Assembly: GCA_000711775.1 (NCBI GenBank)
Contig: ARYC01001253.1
Coordinates: 38,096 to 102,095, forward strand
DNA from: Oxytricha trifallax
Taxonomy: Eukaryota; Ciliophora; Spirotrichea; Sporadotrichida; Oxytrichidae
Direction of reading: 5' to 3'
DNA length: 64,000 nt
Shown: positions 50,591 through 59,427 of the stretch, piece by piece
Numbering within the stretch: the stretch's first letter is position 1
Layout of the letters: each line of letters opens with the position of its first letter
Notes under the pieces: generated by a model
Database searches by the model: none
What the model was told of the DNA's origin: nothing
What the model saw: only the letters and a program-made list of their open reading frames with translations
Translations under genes and position numbers: made by a program

Positions 50591-51959
50591 TTATTTGCGA
50601 GATATAATAGTAGTAAGGTCTTACATTTCGTAATTTATGTTTCAAGAAGGTATTTGATAATATTAATTCACCTAAAGTTATTATCTATCTATTACTATTA
50701 TTAATATATTCAGTAATAACAGAACTCAGTATTAAAAGAATAGGATAAATTTTAAAATGTTGGGAGATAGTTCTAGTTTTATTAGTTTAAATTAAATAAT
50801 ATATGTCTGTTAATGTAATAGACTGAAATTATTTATTTTTGATAGTCCAGAAATTAAGTTAAAATAAATAATAAGCAATATTGATTTATAGATAAATTAG
50901 TAATATTTTCAAAAATTAAAATTTAAAAGGGCTGGTTTATAATTTTTATTAAAATCTTTTCTCAAATACTAGCTGCTCTTTTTTATATTTATTTAATCCC
51001 ATTTTTATTTAAATATATATATATATATATATATTGATTTCATAAATCCACTCTTTGTATTTTATTAAATACAACCTATAAGCATAAAACTATCAATGTT
51101 ATATTATCTGTTATGAATTTTTTTATCTTAAGATTATTTAAAAAGCTTTATAAGACGATAGAATATTAATTAATAATATCTATTCTTATTAATAAGTAAA
51201 AATAGCTGCAAATAAATTAAAACACAATAACGGTTATAGTATAAATTTGATTTTTTAGGCTTTATTAAGTAATGCAACATAAATTGAATTTTAAAAATTC
51301 TCCAAATTAATTACACATCAGTGATATAATAAAAGTTGATATAAAATAATAAAAGCATTAAATATAATTAAGTTAAAACTAAGAGACGAAGCTCTTTCCA
51401 AGCTGAATAATTCTAATTTAAAGCAATATAAGCTCAATAATTAAATTTGATAAAAATAATAGGACAGACTTCTTAAAAATCATTATGTAAATATAGTATT
51501 AACAGTAAATAAATTATGAAACTTCATAAATTCTAAATTATAAATTCTCCATATTATACCATCAAATGTCTATATTAGTTATATCTATTAAATTTTCAGA
51601 TAAAATATTAAAAATTTTAGTAAAATAGGCTATAAATTAATGCTTTGTATTTTATACTCGACTTAAAGTATAAAAAGAATTTATCTTTTAATGGAATGGT
51701 TTTAATAAATGGGATAATGACTCAAAATATATTAACTTGTAATCATTTGAAATAAATAATCTGAAAAAAAAAGATGATTGTAAGGGCTCGATTAATATTA
51801 AAAAGAATATTTTTTTTAAAAAATTGAAAAATAACTACACAAACAGCTTTATCATCCATAAATTATCCTTATAAATATCACTATCATTCCAATAATATGT
51901 GACTTTCCCATATCGTTTTGTTTTCACTGTAAATACTCTATTCATGGCAGTCACTGTTC
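50591..51959. other. AT-rich non-coding DNA
   Basis: Includes a (TA)n tract at about 51016-51034. No gene recognised. Confidence 0.55.
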
Positions 51960-52026
51960 TTACTTATAGTATAAAAATATTGAATTTGGAGTGAAAGTTT
52001 AATTAGAAATAAACAATTATTAATAA

Positions 52027-53276
52027 ATGTGCTCACTGCAAATTACAGATAAAATCACTAAAGGGGTTCGGGGAAAAGCGAAAGCGCTCTCCTGATAAAA
52101 ATGATTTTTTTACTCAGGAGTCTGGGCTTAAGCGTCGAAAGGTTGATTCTGAGGATCTTCTCGAATACTTAATGGGATGCCAGCAAATTGATATCAGGAA
52201 AGAGCGACCCCAGCATAAGGTCATTCAGAAACACGTGAATATGAAGGACACGAGCGAGTTGCTCTAAAAGCTGGTAGTATTTCTGCGACACTCATCTCTG
52301 ACTTCTGCTTCAAGGGTCTGGCACAGCCATAAAGAAATCTCTCTGCGCGTGGGCATTAGGGTCTCCACAATTTCAATGATAATCAGGCGCTTGGCGATTG
52401 AACGGCTTCACAGTCATTCGCAAACGATTCATTTCAGCACGCAATCGCAAGCCAGTATTAGCAGAGTGGCAAGTCCAGCAAGTGTGCTCAGTGGACTCTC
52501 TCCAGAAGATGGCGGGGCTCTCACTGATTAGGAGGGCGGAACTGATTAAAGCCAAATACGGGCTAGCATCTTTCACGGCTCCAGCTCTTGCGAGGTACTA
52601 CAAGACCAACGGCATCTCTTTCGTGAAGCCATAATACTAGTACAGCGCCAAAGTCAAGGGCATTGACAAGTTAAGGACGGCTCAGGAAGAAAAGGCTCGC
52701 GAGCTGGGCCGCCTTATTCAGACCGACTAGCACGTGATCTATCTCGACGAGACCACCGTCCATCGCTGGCAGACTCCCAACAGAGTGTGGTGTAAGAAGG
52801 GAGTGGCCGTAACGATCCCTAGCAGCAGGGGGCGCTCATTTACGATAATTGCAGCGATAAGCAGCAAACTCGGACTTGTAGCCTACGACATTTTCACGGG
52901 TGGCCTGAATGGTGAGCGGTTCAAGGGTTTCGTTGATGACTTAAGGAAGCGCATCAGGGGCTCCGCTATTTGTGTAATGGATAATCTCTCAGCCCACCAC
53001 AGCAAGATTGCCAAGGAAGCTTTCAGCGCTATGCTGAAACCCTTCTTCCTTCCGCCCTATAGCTGTACTATGAACTCCATCGAACGCCTGTGGGCAATCG
53101 TCAAACGTGAATGGAGAAAACGAGTACTACGCTTTAGCGTCGCGCAGCCCTCCGACGAACTGGTAGTGGAAAATATTAGGGAAATCTTGGATGGCCTCGA
53201 TCGCTCAACGGTCATCAACGTCTGCTCCTCCAACCTCTCAGCTTTGATTAGTGCTTTGCAGGGCAACGTCGTGTGA
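52027..53276 (+). CDS. IS630/Tc1-mariner-type DDE transposase, one frameshift
   Basis: About 410 codons. The N-terminal half reads (K)SLKGFGEKRKRSP and then a helix-turn-helix region HSHKEISLRVGIRVSTISM. A one-base frameshift near 52393 separates this from LNGFTVIRKRFISARNRKPV, after which the frame is open to TGA 53274-53276. DDE_3 catalytic motifs: Asp in MIYLDETTVHRW, Asp in ICVMDNLSAHHSK, and Glu in PPYSCTMNSIERLWAIVKRE, with 33 residues between the last two. Codons TAA TAC TAG in KPQYQYSAK require Gln reassignment. The start is uncertain: ATG 52027 is in a different frame, and an upstream exon is possible (TTACAG precedes the open frame). It would mobilise this element; the frameshift makes this copy doubtful. 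Confidence 0.85.
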
Positions 53277-54023
53277 TCAGAACTGCATCTTGGATGGAGT
53301 TGCGTAATGTGAAGACTGATTCGCTTTACTCGAACTTTACTACTCTATTAAATGATTGATTAAGGATGGCAATTAGGAACTTACGATGAGGGCTTTTCTG
53401 AGAGAGCTTTTCATATTGATCAAGAGCGGATAGCCTACTTTCGAGTCTCTCTCTTTAAATGCTGAGCTTCTGCTTTTTGGCTGCCAATTTACCTACTCTT
53501 ACTAGCGCTAAGCTATTTTGACGCTGAGTGTTCTTGGAGTGAGGCAAATTCTTAAGGAATCCAGTAGGGAACTCTATCAATCTAAGATTCTTGGTCGCGT
53601 TGGGCTTAGGCGGTGGCAAGTAACTCTTATCAAAAATCTCATCGCGGGGGCTGTATGTGGACAGAACGCTTACGAGCCAAGCTTTATCCGGCTAGCCGCT
53701 CTAAGAAATCCCTAGGGGCTTCTTCATCTTCTCTGCAATGTCCGCGACCTTCTCAAGGAGAACCTATTTCGGCGGGGGCCTCACGCTTGGCAGCAGTCGT
53801 ATATCTTTGTACAAGGGGCACCATATCTCTCCGCTGATTACCTGAAGCAAATAGTCCTGGGTCACGATCGATGAATTCATCTTTGGCAGGAAGTATCCGT
53901 TCCTAAGGGTAGACTCATAAAGTTCCTTCTTGGAGTTGATATAGCGTGATAGCTTTCCAGGGAAATCTTATTCGCTTCGCTCATTCTATTTGATTTTAAT
54001 AATTATTACTGCTTAGTCGTCAT
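53215..54023 (-). CDS. Divergent homologue of the TBE 22-kDa accessory protein
   Basis: From ATG 54021-54023: MTTKQQQLLKSNRMSEANKI, then, after a one-base frameshift near 53945, LSRYINSKKELYESTLRNG, YFLPKMNSSIVTQDY, RLIEFPTGFLKNLP and a basic C terminus. It runs to TGA 53215-53217, overlapping the 3' end of the transposase by about 60 bp. Alignment by eye with the TBE protein (FRSKEDLYRYLTLH, LFLPTMEGTKISF, IKLIEIPNYPEI) is consistent in order and spacing. Position and convergent orientation relative to the transposase are also the same as in TBEs. No intron appears at the TBE intron site. Function unknown. The frameshift may mean decay. Confidence 0.68.
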
Positions 54024-54043
54024 TTTGATTTCGCTTTATCTTC

Positions 54044-54412
54044 TCAATGCGCTATCTATATCTTACCAAAGCTAGGTATTTAAATTCGCAAAGCTTGAGC
54101 GCATCTACTGTTAGAATTTACGCTGACTTCTGCTTGCTGGTAAGCGTGATTTTCTACATTCTCTTTGCCCAGATATACTCTGCAGTATTTCACTGCTAAT
54201 GCCTGGTAAACCCCTGATGAGTATTTCCCAAATGCGAAATTGAATTCACAAATCTTAATAAGCCCAGGGATCTCTACTTGATTTCAATTTATCTCTTCGA
54301 CCGCCTACGCATTTTCAATCAAACAACTACAAATCGAATGCCCGCACCAGGAGTAAACTACCGTTAGTAAATGCGCTGAGTATTATTGGTAAGAGAGCGA
54401 ATTATCTTTAAA
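54044..54412 (-). CDS. Possible small gene or gene remnant
   Basis: A frame of 123 codons (TAA/TAG as Gln) lies between the 561-codon gene and the 22-kDa-like gene: FKDNSLSYQQYSAHLLTVVY, CSCLIENAQAVEEI, then one TGA, then VEIPGLIKICEFNFAFGKYS, GVYQALAVKYCRVYLG and a tail, ending at TGA 54044-54046. Amino-acid composition looks protein-like but there is no ATG near the start and one internal TGA. No family recognised. It could be a decayed fourth gene or chance. Confidence 0.35.
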
Positions 54413-54447
54413 TCATTCTTAGGAGTAATTAATCTTTAATAAGAGAG

Positions 54448-56133
54448 TCACTTTTGCTCCTCGTCGTGCTCAAGCGGCTTCTTAGCCCGATGCTTCTTCC
54501 TTATCGTCATGTGCTTAGTCTTGGGTTTCTTATTACGCTTCGTGTTCACAATCCTACCCTATTTCGATATTTTATCACCAGTCATTAAGCTTTCCAATAG
54601 TTACATTTGCTTCTCTTTTTCTTCGGGGCTGTACGAGTCAGCCTCCAAAACCCAAAGCTGTACTGCATAGAGGCTCTTGAGGTAATCTTAGACATTCCAG
54701 TAGGAGGCGCATTTTTCAACTCCTGTGTTGAGTATAGTGGATCGAGCGCTGTCGAAAAGGGCTATCCCATGAGAACATTTCTTGAGTGTGACAGCGTGAG
54801 TAAAGGTAACCCCAAAGGGCTAGTCCGTGTATACCATGATGAAGACCGTCGATCCCGATTAGTTGAGTTGGCTCAGCAAATCTCTACAGTAAGGATTTTG
54901 CTGGGAGTACTGCCATTCGTAAATCTTAGTAGGGGAGTAGAGATTATTATTTGAATCCGCGACGACATCGCTCATTTAATTTAGCGAAAGGCCGTTGAAT
55001 TTCTTGAAGGTTAGGGCCCCCTCTTATGTCTTATGCATTCTTCTGCGCATGAACCGAATAACTTGCTCTCGCGATGTGAAACAGCGATAGCCCACAGCGT
55101 AGTTAACAGCGTGAACCACGCAATCCATGTAATGCTGCGGCTTAGCCCCCTCGAACCACATGCTATTGAATCTTAATTTGCTGGGCTCGAATTTCTAGTG
55201 TTAGTATCTCTTTGAGTAGTACCATCCAGTGCCAAAGTCGATATCTGATAACGGCTGTTGTATTAATTCAAATTCAGCAGCGGATTTGCTAGCCCCTGCG
55301 CAATTGCCTTTAGCCTTTACTATTTTAGGTTGAGTTATCTAGATTTTGTTGAGCTTAATGTAGTCATGAATGGGACCAAGAAGGTCATCTGCGAAATGCT
55401 AAGCGAGATAGAAGTAATCTGCTAGCACGATGCGGTTGGTGTCATGGTCCCTGAGCTTGAACGATATCGACTTGCCTCGCGTAGGGTCGATCGAGTTTTC
55501 GTGGCCAATCACGGAATAATCCTTATTCAGGCAAAGAGTAATTGAGCGCGTGAGACCCTTAGAGCTGTTTGATATTGCATCTTTGCGGCCAATGCCTTAA
55601 GCGCTAACACGATTTCCTTCGCTAATTTCATTATGGTCCCTTTAGCTGAGGCGCTATTTGTTATTGCGTTTCTTAGGAAGCAACTTGCTGATATTTTATT
55701 GCTCTTTTGATGATGACTATTGGGAGTTAATCTATTAAGTCGATTTTTTCTTAGGATTATGATCAACGCTTGAGGCTGAGCTTGAACTTAAGCCGGAGCT
55801 TGAGCTTGAACTTGAGCTAGAGCTACTACGGGATTCAGAATCTTTACGATCGATGGGGTCATCTCCAGTACCCACAGCAGGAATGCTTACATCCCTTCCA
55901 GGGGAATTTTAATTCTAGGGAATCTCCTCAGCAGGGCAGCTGTTCTTGTTTTCGCTTGATTTCGCTTAGGCTACGCTGCCTTGACTTTCTTACGCTTAAT
56001 CACTCTTACGTGCAGCGATCAGGCCTTAGCTTCCTTAGATCGATGAAGCGCCTTCGCTTTAAGATTTCGAATCCTAATTCGAGTCTTCCAAAATCAATTT
56101 ATCCGAATCCATGAATTGCAAATTTATCTTCAT
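54448..56133 (-). CDS. 561-residue papain-fold (Josephin-like) cysteine protease candidate
   Basis: Single uninterrupted frame from ATG 56131-56133 to TGA 54448-54450, with about two dozen TAA/TAG codons read as Gln and no internal TGA. Residues 1-210 are low-complexity and Ser/Gln-rich, with an acidic start (MDSDKLILEDSNQDSK) and a Ser run near residues 103-125, then a basic patch. Residues about 215-500 are ordered. The catalytic candidates are Cys338 in HYMDCVVHAVNYAVG, His446 in GVTFTHAVTLKK and Asp461 in GIALFDSAR. Spacings of 108 and 15 residues are close to Josephin deubiquitinases (Cys14, His119, Asn134 of ataxin-3). The C terminus is strongly basic (KRNKKPKTKHMTIRKKHRAK), suggesting nuclear location or nucleic-acid binding. 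The intact frame in an element with a frameshifted transposase suggests selection or recent activity. Protease assignment is inference. Confidence 0.72.
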
Positions 56134-56800
56134 TGCCGCCCAACCCCCTTAAATAACTTGCCAACAAGCCGCAGGTTAAATATTGATATGGTTGGTCCAG
56201 ATTTCTCAAAGACCTAATTCCCAACCTTACCAGGCGCTCGAAATATTCATCGTCCCCAGCAGATATTTATCAAAAGCTAGAGAGACTAAATCTGTCTTAG
56301 CGATCTTAAACTAATTAATTTTGCGATGTGGCTTTGTGGAATTTAAAGCCCAATTAATATTCTTTAAATTTCCACCCTCTTATATATGGTATTTCAAGCT
56401 TCTGTAAGAGTTGCGAGGGTGGATTCTAGCTCATTGAGATTACTCTAAGTACCGAGATGCTACTCTTGAAAAAAATTGGCAGAGTGACGGCAGGAAGAGC
56501 GTTGTGATGAAGTGAGGGGGCGATGATTAAATGCTAAGCACCCAATAGCAACCAGCTGCCAAACAGAGGTATCCGCACGTTCAATGTTGGGACCGACCAT
56601 GATGCCAAAAAATACACGACTAATATCACCTAACACCATCCAAAGCAATCACCCACCGTCAGACACCAACCATCTCGCACCCTTGGATTCATTTTGGTAG
56701 CTCAAGCTGTAACAATCACATGAGTACATAAAAGATATGCCTAGTTCCGGGAACTTAAAACCATCCACTCTATTTATTGCGCGACATATTTAATTAATAC
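56134..56800. other. 5' non-coding region of the TBE-like element, with GC-rich block
   Basis: Upstream of the 561-codon gene. Positions about 56400-56740 have balanced composition (GGCAGAGTGACGGCAGGAAG to TTGGATTCATTTTGGTAGC) but no frame longer than about 60 codons on either strand under the ciliate code. It may be a subterminal transposase-binding region or promoter. The minus frame 56460-56648 is unsupported. Confidence 0.45.
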
Positions 56801-56870
56801 TTTTGTATTTACTATTAATTATTCTCTTACCCCAATTTCAATATTTATACACTATTAGGTGCAACACCTA

Positions 56871-57867
56871 TAAAAATAAAATTGCAAATATGATTTTTTT
56901 TTACTTACATTTTTATTGAATGGCATAGCATCTTCTGCTCAGACATTTTTACAAATTCTTAATTTTTAATCAAAATCTTATAATCATCCATATTTCAGAA
57001 TATTTTCTCAATTATTAATTATACAAGTTCATCAAAAAATCAAATTATATTGCATCATTCAAAAGCTTATTTATTTTTTATTTCAAAAGTTTTATAATTT
57101 TTTTAAAAAACCTGACTATGAAAAATATAATTCATAATATTAATGAATTGAACTCTATAGTATTTGGCAATATTAATAGCATAAATATAAATAACTAATT
57201 TTATTGCGAATAAAAGCTATATAAAGCCAATATATAAGATATGACACGCCATAGCATTCACAAGAATCCAAGTCATTTAAAATTTTACTTTTTCTATTAA
57301 TGAATGTACTTTCTATCATAGCAATGACATAAATTATTAATCAAAATAATCATATAGATTTCTATTGGTTCTTTAAAGAATTAGAATAATGCTCTCTTTC
57401 TTTGATAATTACTGAGGTTTTCTTAAAGGCTTCAAGTATTCTTTTAAGACTTAAGGCTAAGTCTACTCAGAATGCAGGTGACACCTGACAAATTGATAAT
57501 AATCAAAAGTGCAAAATATTGAAGGTCTATTATTATTGAATTGTATCAATTTTAAGCACTCAAAACAACAACAACAAAAATTGAATAAAACATCAATTAA
57601 TTTGGAAGTAAATGAATTTCTCTTTGAAACATGTGGCTGCAATGTAATATTTAATTTTGAGTAATTTAAATTTTACAATGTTAAATATAAATTAAACATG
57701 AAAAATTTGCTGAAAAAATTGGGAAAATAATTTTTATGACGCAAAAATTGAATGAAGTGAAAATTAATTTTAATGAAATGAATCTTTATGCTTTAAATAA
57801 CTATAATTTAAGATTTGACTTATCTTTAAAGTGAATAATAAATGGCAGAAGAATAAACTCACTTCTC
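56871..57867. other. AT-rich spacer downstream of the dehydrogenase gene
   Basis: No gene recognised. Likely holds the 3' flank of the dehydrogenase gene and, in the somatic genome, its chromosome end, which cannot be located from germline sequence alone. Confidence 0.5.
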
Positions 57868-59194
57868 TCATTCTCTCTTGCATTTAATAATGTACTTGCC
57901 CTCAGAAGCGAATTTCTCGCTTTCGTTCATGCTCTCAAACCAGTCCTCCAGCTTGACTTCCTTGATAATTTTACTGCCAAAAATATCTCCGTTTTTGTAT
58001 TGCAAATCATCTGCTACGTATTTAAACCATTCTTGTTGCTGCTCTGGAGTCAGGGAAGTCAACCATCTGTGGAGAATTAGGGAAGTTATGTTCTTGTTTT
58101 TCCATCTGAAGTCGTAGGAGTCAAATGATGGATTTGTCTTGGTTAGGCTTCCATAGACAACCATCCAACTGTTTGCTGGCATTTACAGTTAAAATTACCA
58201 CAAAATAAGCTTTAACCGAAATAAAAATCAGATAGATTGTTGCAAAGACCTTGCCTGGTAAATCTCCTCCCAGACATTCGAACAAAACTGTAGGCTTGAC
58301 CTCATCCATAACTTACTGCAAATCTTGAATGAAATTTTCCTTTTCTTAGTTGAAAACGTATTTAGCGCTTAGGCTTGTCTTTAGTTCGTGTACTTACTCA
58401 TCTTTTCTCACAATATTGACAGTTTCAATACCTTCCTATATATATATTAATATCATTATCAATATTTTTAAAAAAAGCAAGCGTGAATCTTTTTATGACG
58501 TGTAATATAAGTAGTTATTTAAAAAATAAACTCCTTTTGGCAGAGTTTGATGAGTTGCTTTGCTAATTGAGAGGAAGCAGCCAAGATAACAACTCCAGTT
58601 GCTTTATGAGTTTTTGCAAAGTCAAGCATAGCACATGCTGTTAGTGGGTTGATGTACGCATTAGCTGCGTTTCTGGCATCGAAATTATAATTTAACCTCC
58701 TCATTTACTCATAGAAAAATTTATAGAAATCCTTGTTGTCATAGAGAATCAAGTTGTTAGTGTCCTTGACAGCGTATCTGCTCCATCCACCCTTGTTGAA
58801 TGACACTAGTTTATTTAGGTACTTATCTGAGTCTACTCCCTCTCCCACTTGAATCACATATCCACATCCATCAATTAATACTTGAGAAAATAAGCTAATA
58901 ATGCCATTTCATTTATATAGATTAATAAATAATATTTCCATCAGATCCCATTATAAATCCTTCCTCTTGATTTTTACCGAAAATTAATCTATCATAGGGG
59001 TTTATTGTGGAGTAGTTAACTTCAATGAGAACCTACCCAGGGCCTGGTTAAGGGGTATCTGGAGTAGATTCATACACAAATCCACCGTTTTTGTAGATAT
59101 AAAATAGATATATATATATATATATATATATATATCATAATATATAAATAAAGATAACTTGCTGCTATTTGTGTTGTTCTTGAAAAGATTCCAT
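57868..59194 (-). CDS. Medium-chain dehydrogenase/reductase (enoyl/quinone reductase-like), germline form with four IESs
   Basis: Host gene of 348 residues after removing four IESs: span 1327 bp minus 280 bp leaves exactly 349 codons. It starts MESFQEQHKQQQ (ATG 59192-59194) and ends YIIKCKRE, TGA 57868-57870. The N-terminal GroES-like part shows PGPGQVLIEVNYSTINPYDR, then MGSDGCGYVIQVGEGV. The cofactor-binding Rossmann part shows THKATGVVILAASSQLAK, then GIETVNIVRKDEQ and TVLFECLGGDL. The order and sequences match NADPH-dependent quinone oxidoreductases and mitochondrial trans-2-enoyl-CoA reductases. Zinc ligands are not evident, so a zinc-free member is likely. No spliceosomal introns were needed. 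The precise substrate cannot be told. It is divergent from the Rab escort gene, with 233 bp between them. Confidence 0.88.
58184..58238. other. IES 4 of the dehydrogenase gene (55 bp)
   Basis: Flanked by the pointer ATT (58181-58183 and 58236-58238 on the plus strand; AAT on the coding strand). Removal joins ..GKVFAT to MPANSWMVVYGS in frame. It has no GT..AG ends, so it is not an intron. Confidence 0.8.
58438..58535. other. IES 3 of the dehydrogenase gene (98 bp)
   Basis: AT-rich insertion with pointer TCCT (58434-58437 and 58532-58535). Removal joins ..KLCQKE to GIETVNIVRKDEQ in frame. Confidence 0.85.
58874..58943. other. IES 2 of the dehydrogenase gene (70 bp)
   Basis: Pointer TCCATCA, seven bases, at 58867-58873 and 58937-58943. 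Removal joins FIMGSDG to CGYVIQVGEGV in frame. Confidence 0.88.
59100..59156. other. IES 1 of the dehydrogenase gene (57 bp)
   Basis: Largely a (TA)n repeat. Pointer AGATA at 59095-59099 and 59152-59156. Removal joins EQHKQQQVI to YKNGGFVYES in frame. Confidence 0.85.
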
Positions 59195-59427
59195 ATTAAT
59201 AAAGTTAATTATTTATATATAAATAATGTAGATTGAGCGCTGTTTTATTAAAAGATATATATTTCCACGTAATTAAAAGATATGTAAAATAAAGATGCTC
59301 TATTTTATATTTCGAACATTACACACAGTGTGTTGAATTTTAACATCCACAATAAATATTTGTACATAATGCTTTTATTGAATTTATTTCTAAAAATATA
59401 GAAAATTAATACCAATCTTTTACTTTA
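59195..59427. promoter_or_regulatory. Divergent intergenic region between dehydrogenase and Rab escort genes
   Basis: AT-rich 233 bp between the dehydrogenase start codon and the first recognisable Rab escort exon. It must hold the dehydrogenase promoter. No exon for the missing Rab escort N terminus is visible here: there is no glycine-rich nucleotide-binding motif in any frame. No specific promoter motif can be named. Confidence 0.45.

Larger units (their letters stand above)
51960..56870. mobile_element. TBE-like transposon with a cysteine-protease-like gene
   Basis: A 4.9-kb block of clearly higher GC content bounded by weak inverted repeats: left about 51966-52010 (TAGTATAAAAATATTGAATT), right about 56812-56865 (inverted AGTGTATAAATATTGAAATT). 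Outer limits are approximate and no target duplication was resolved. Contents: DDE transposase (plus), a 22-kDa-like gene (minus, convergent), a small uncertain frame (minus) and a 561-codon gene (minus). The transposase/22-kDa pairing and convergent layout match TBEs, but the ends lack the C4A4 motif, and the zinc-finger/kinase gene is replaced by an unrelated gene in the opposite relative orientation. Confidence 0.75.

Noticed and set aside
52373..52576. Minus-strand ORF opposite the transposase
   Set aside because: Antisense shadow of the transposase, whose plus-strand motifs are clear.
54607..54954. Plus-strand ORF of 115 codons
   Set aside because: Antisense to the uninterrupted 561-codon gene.
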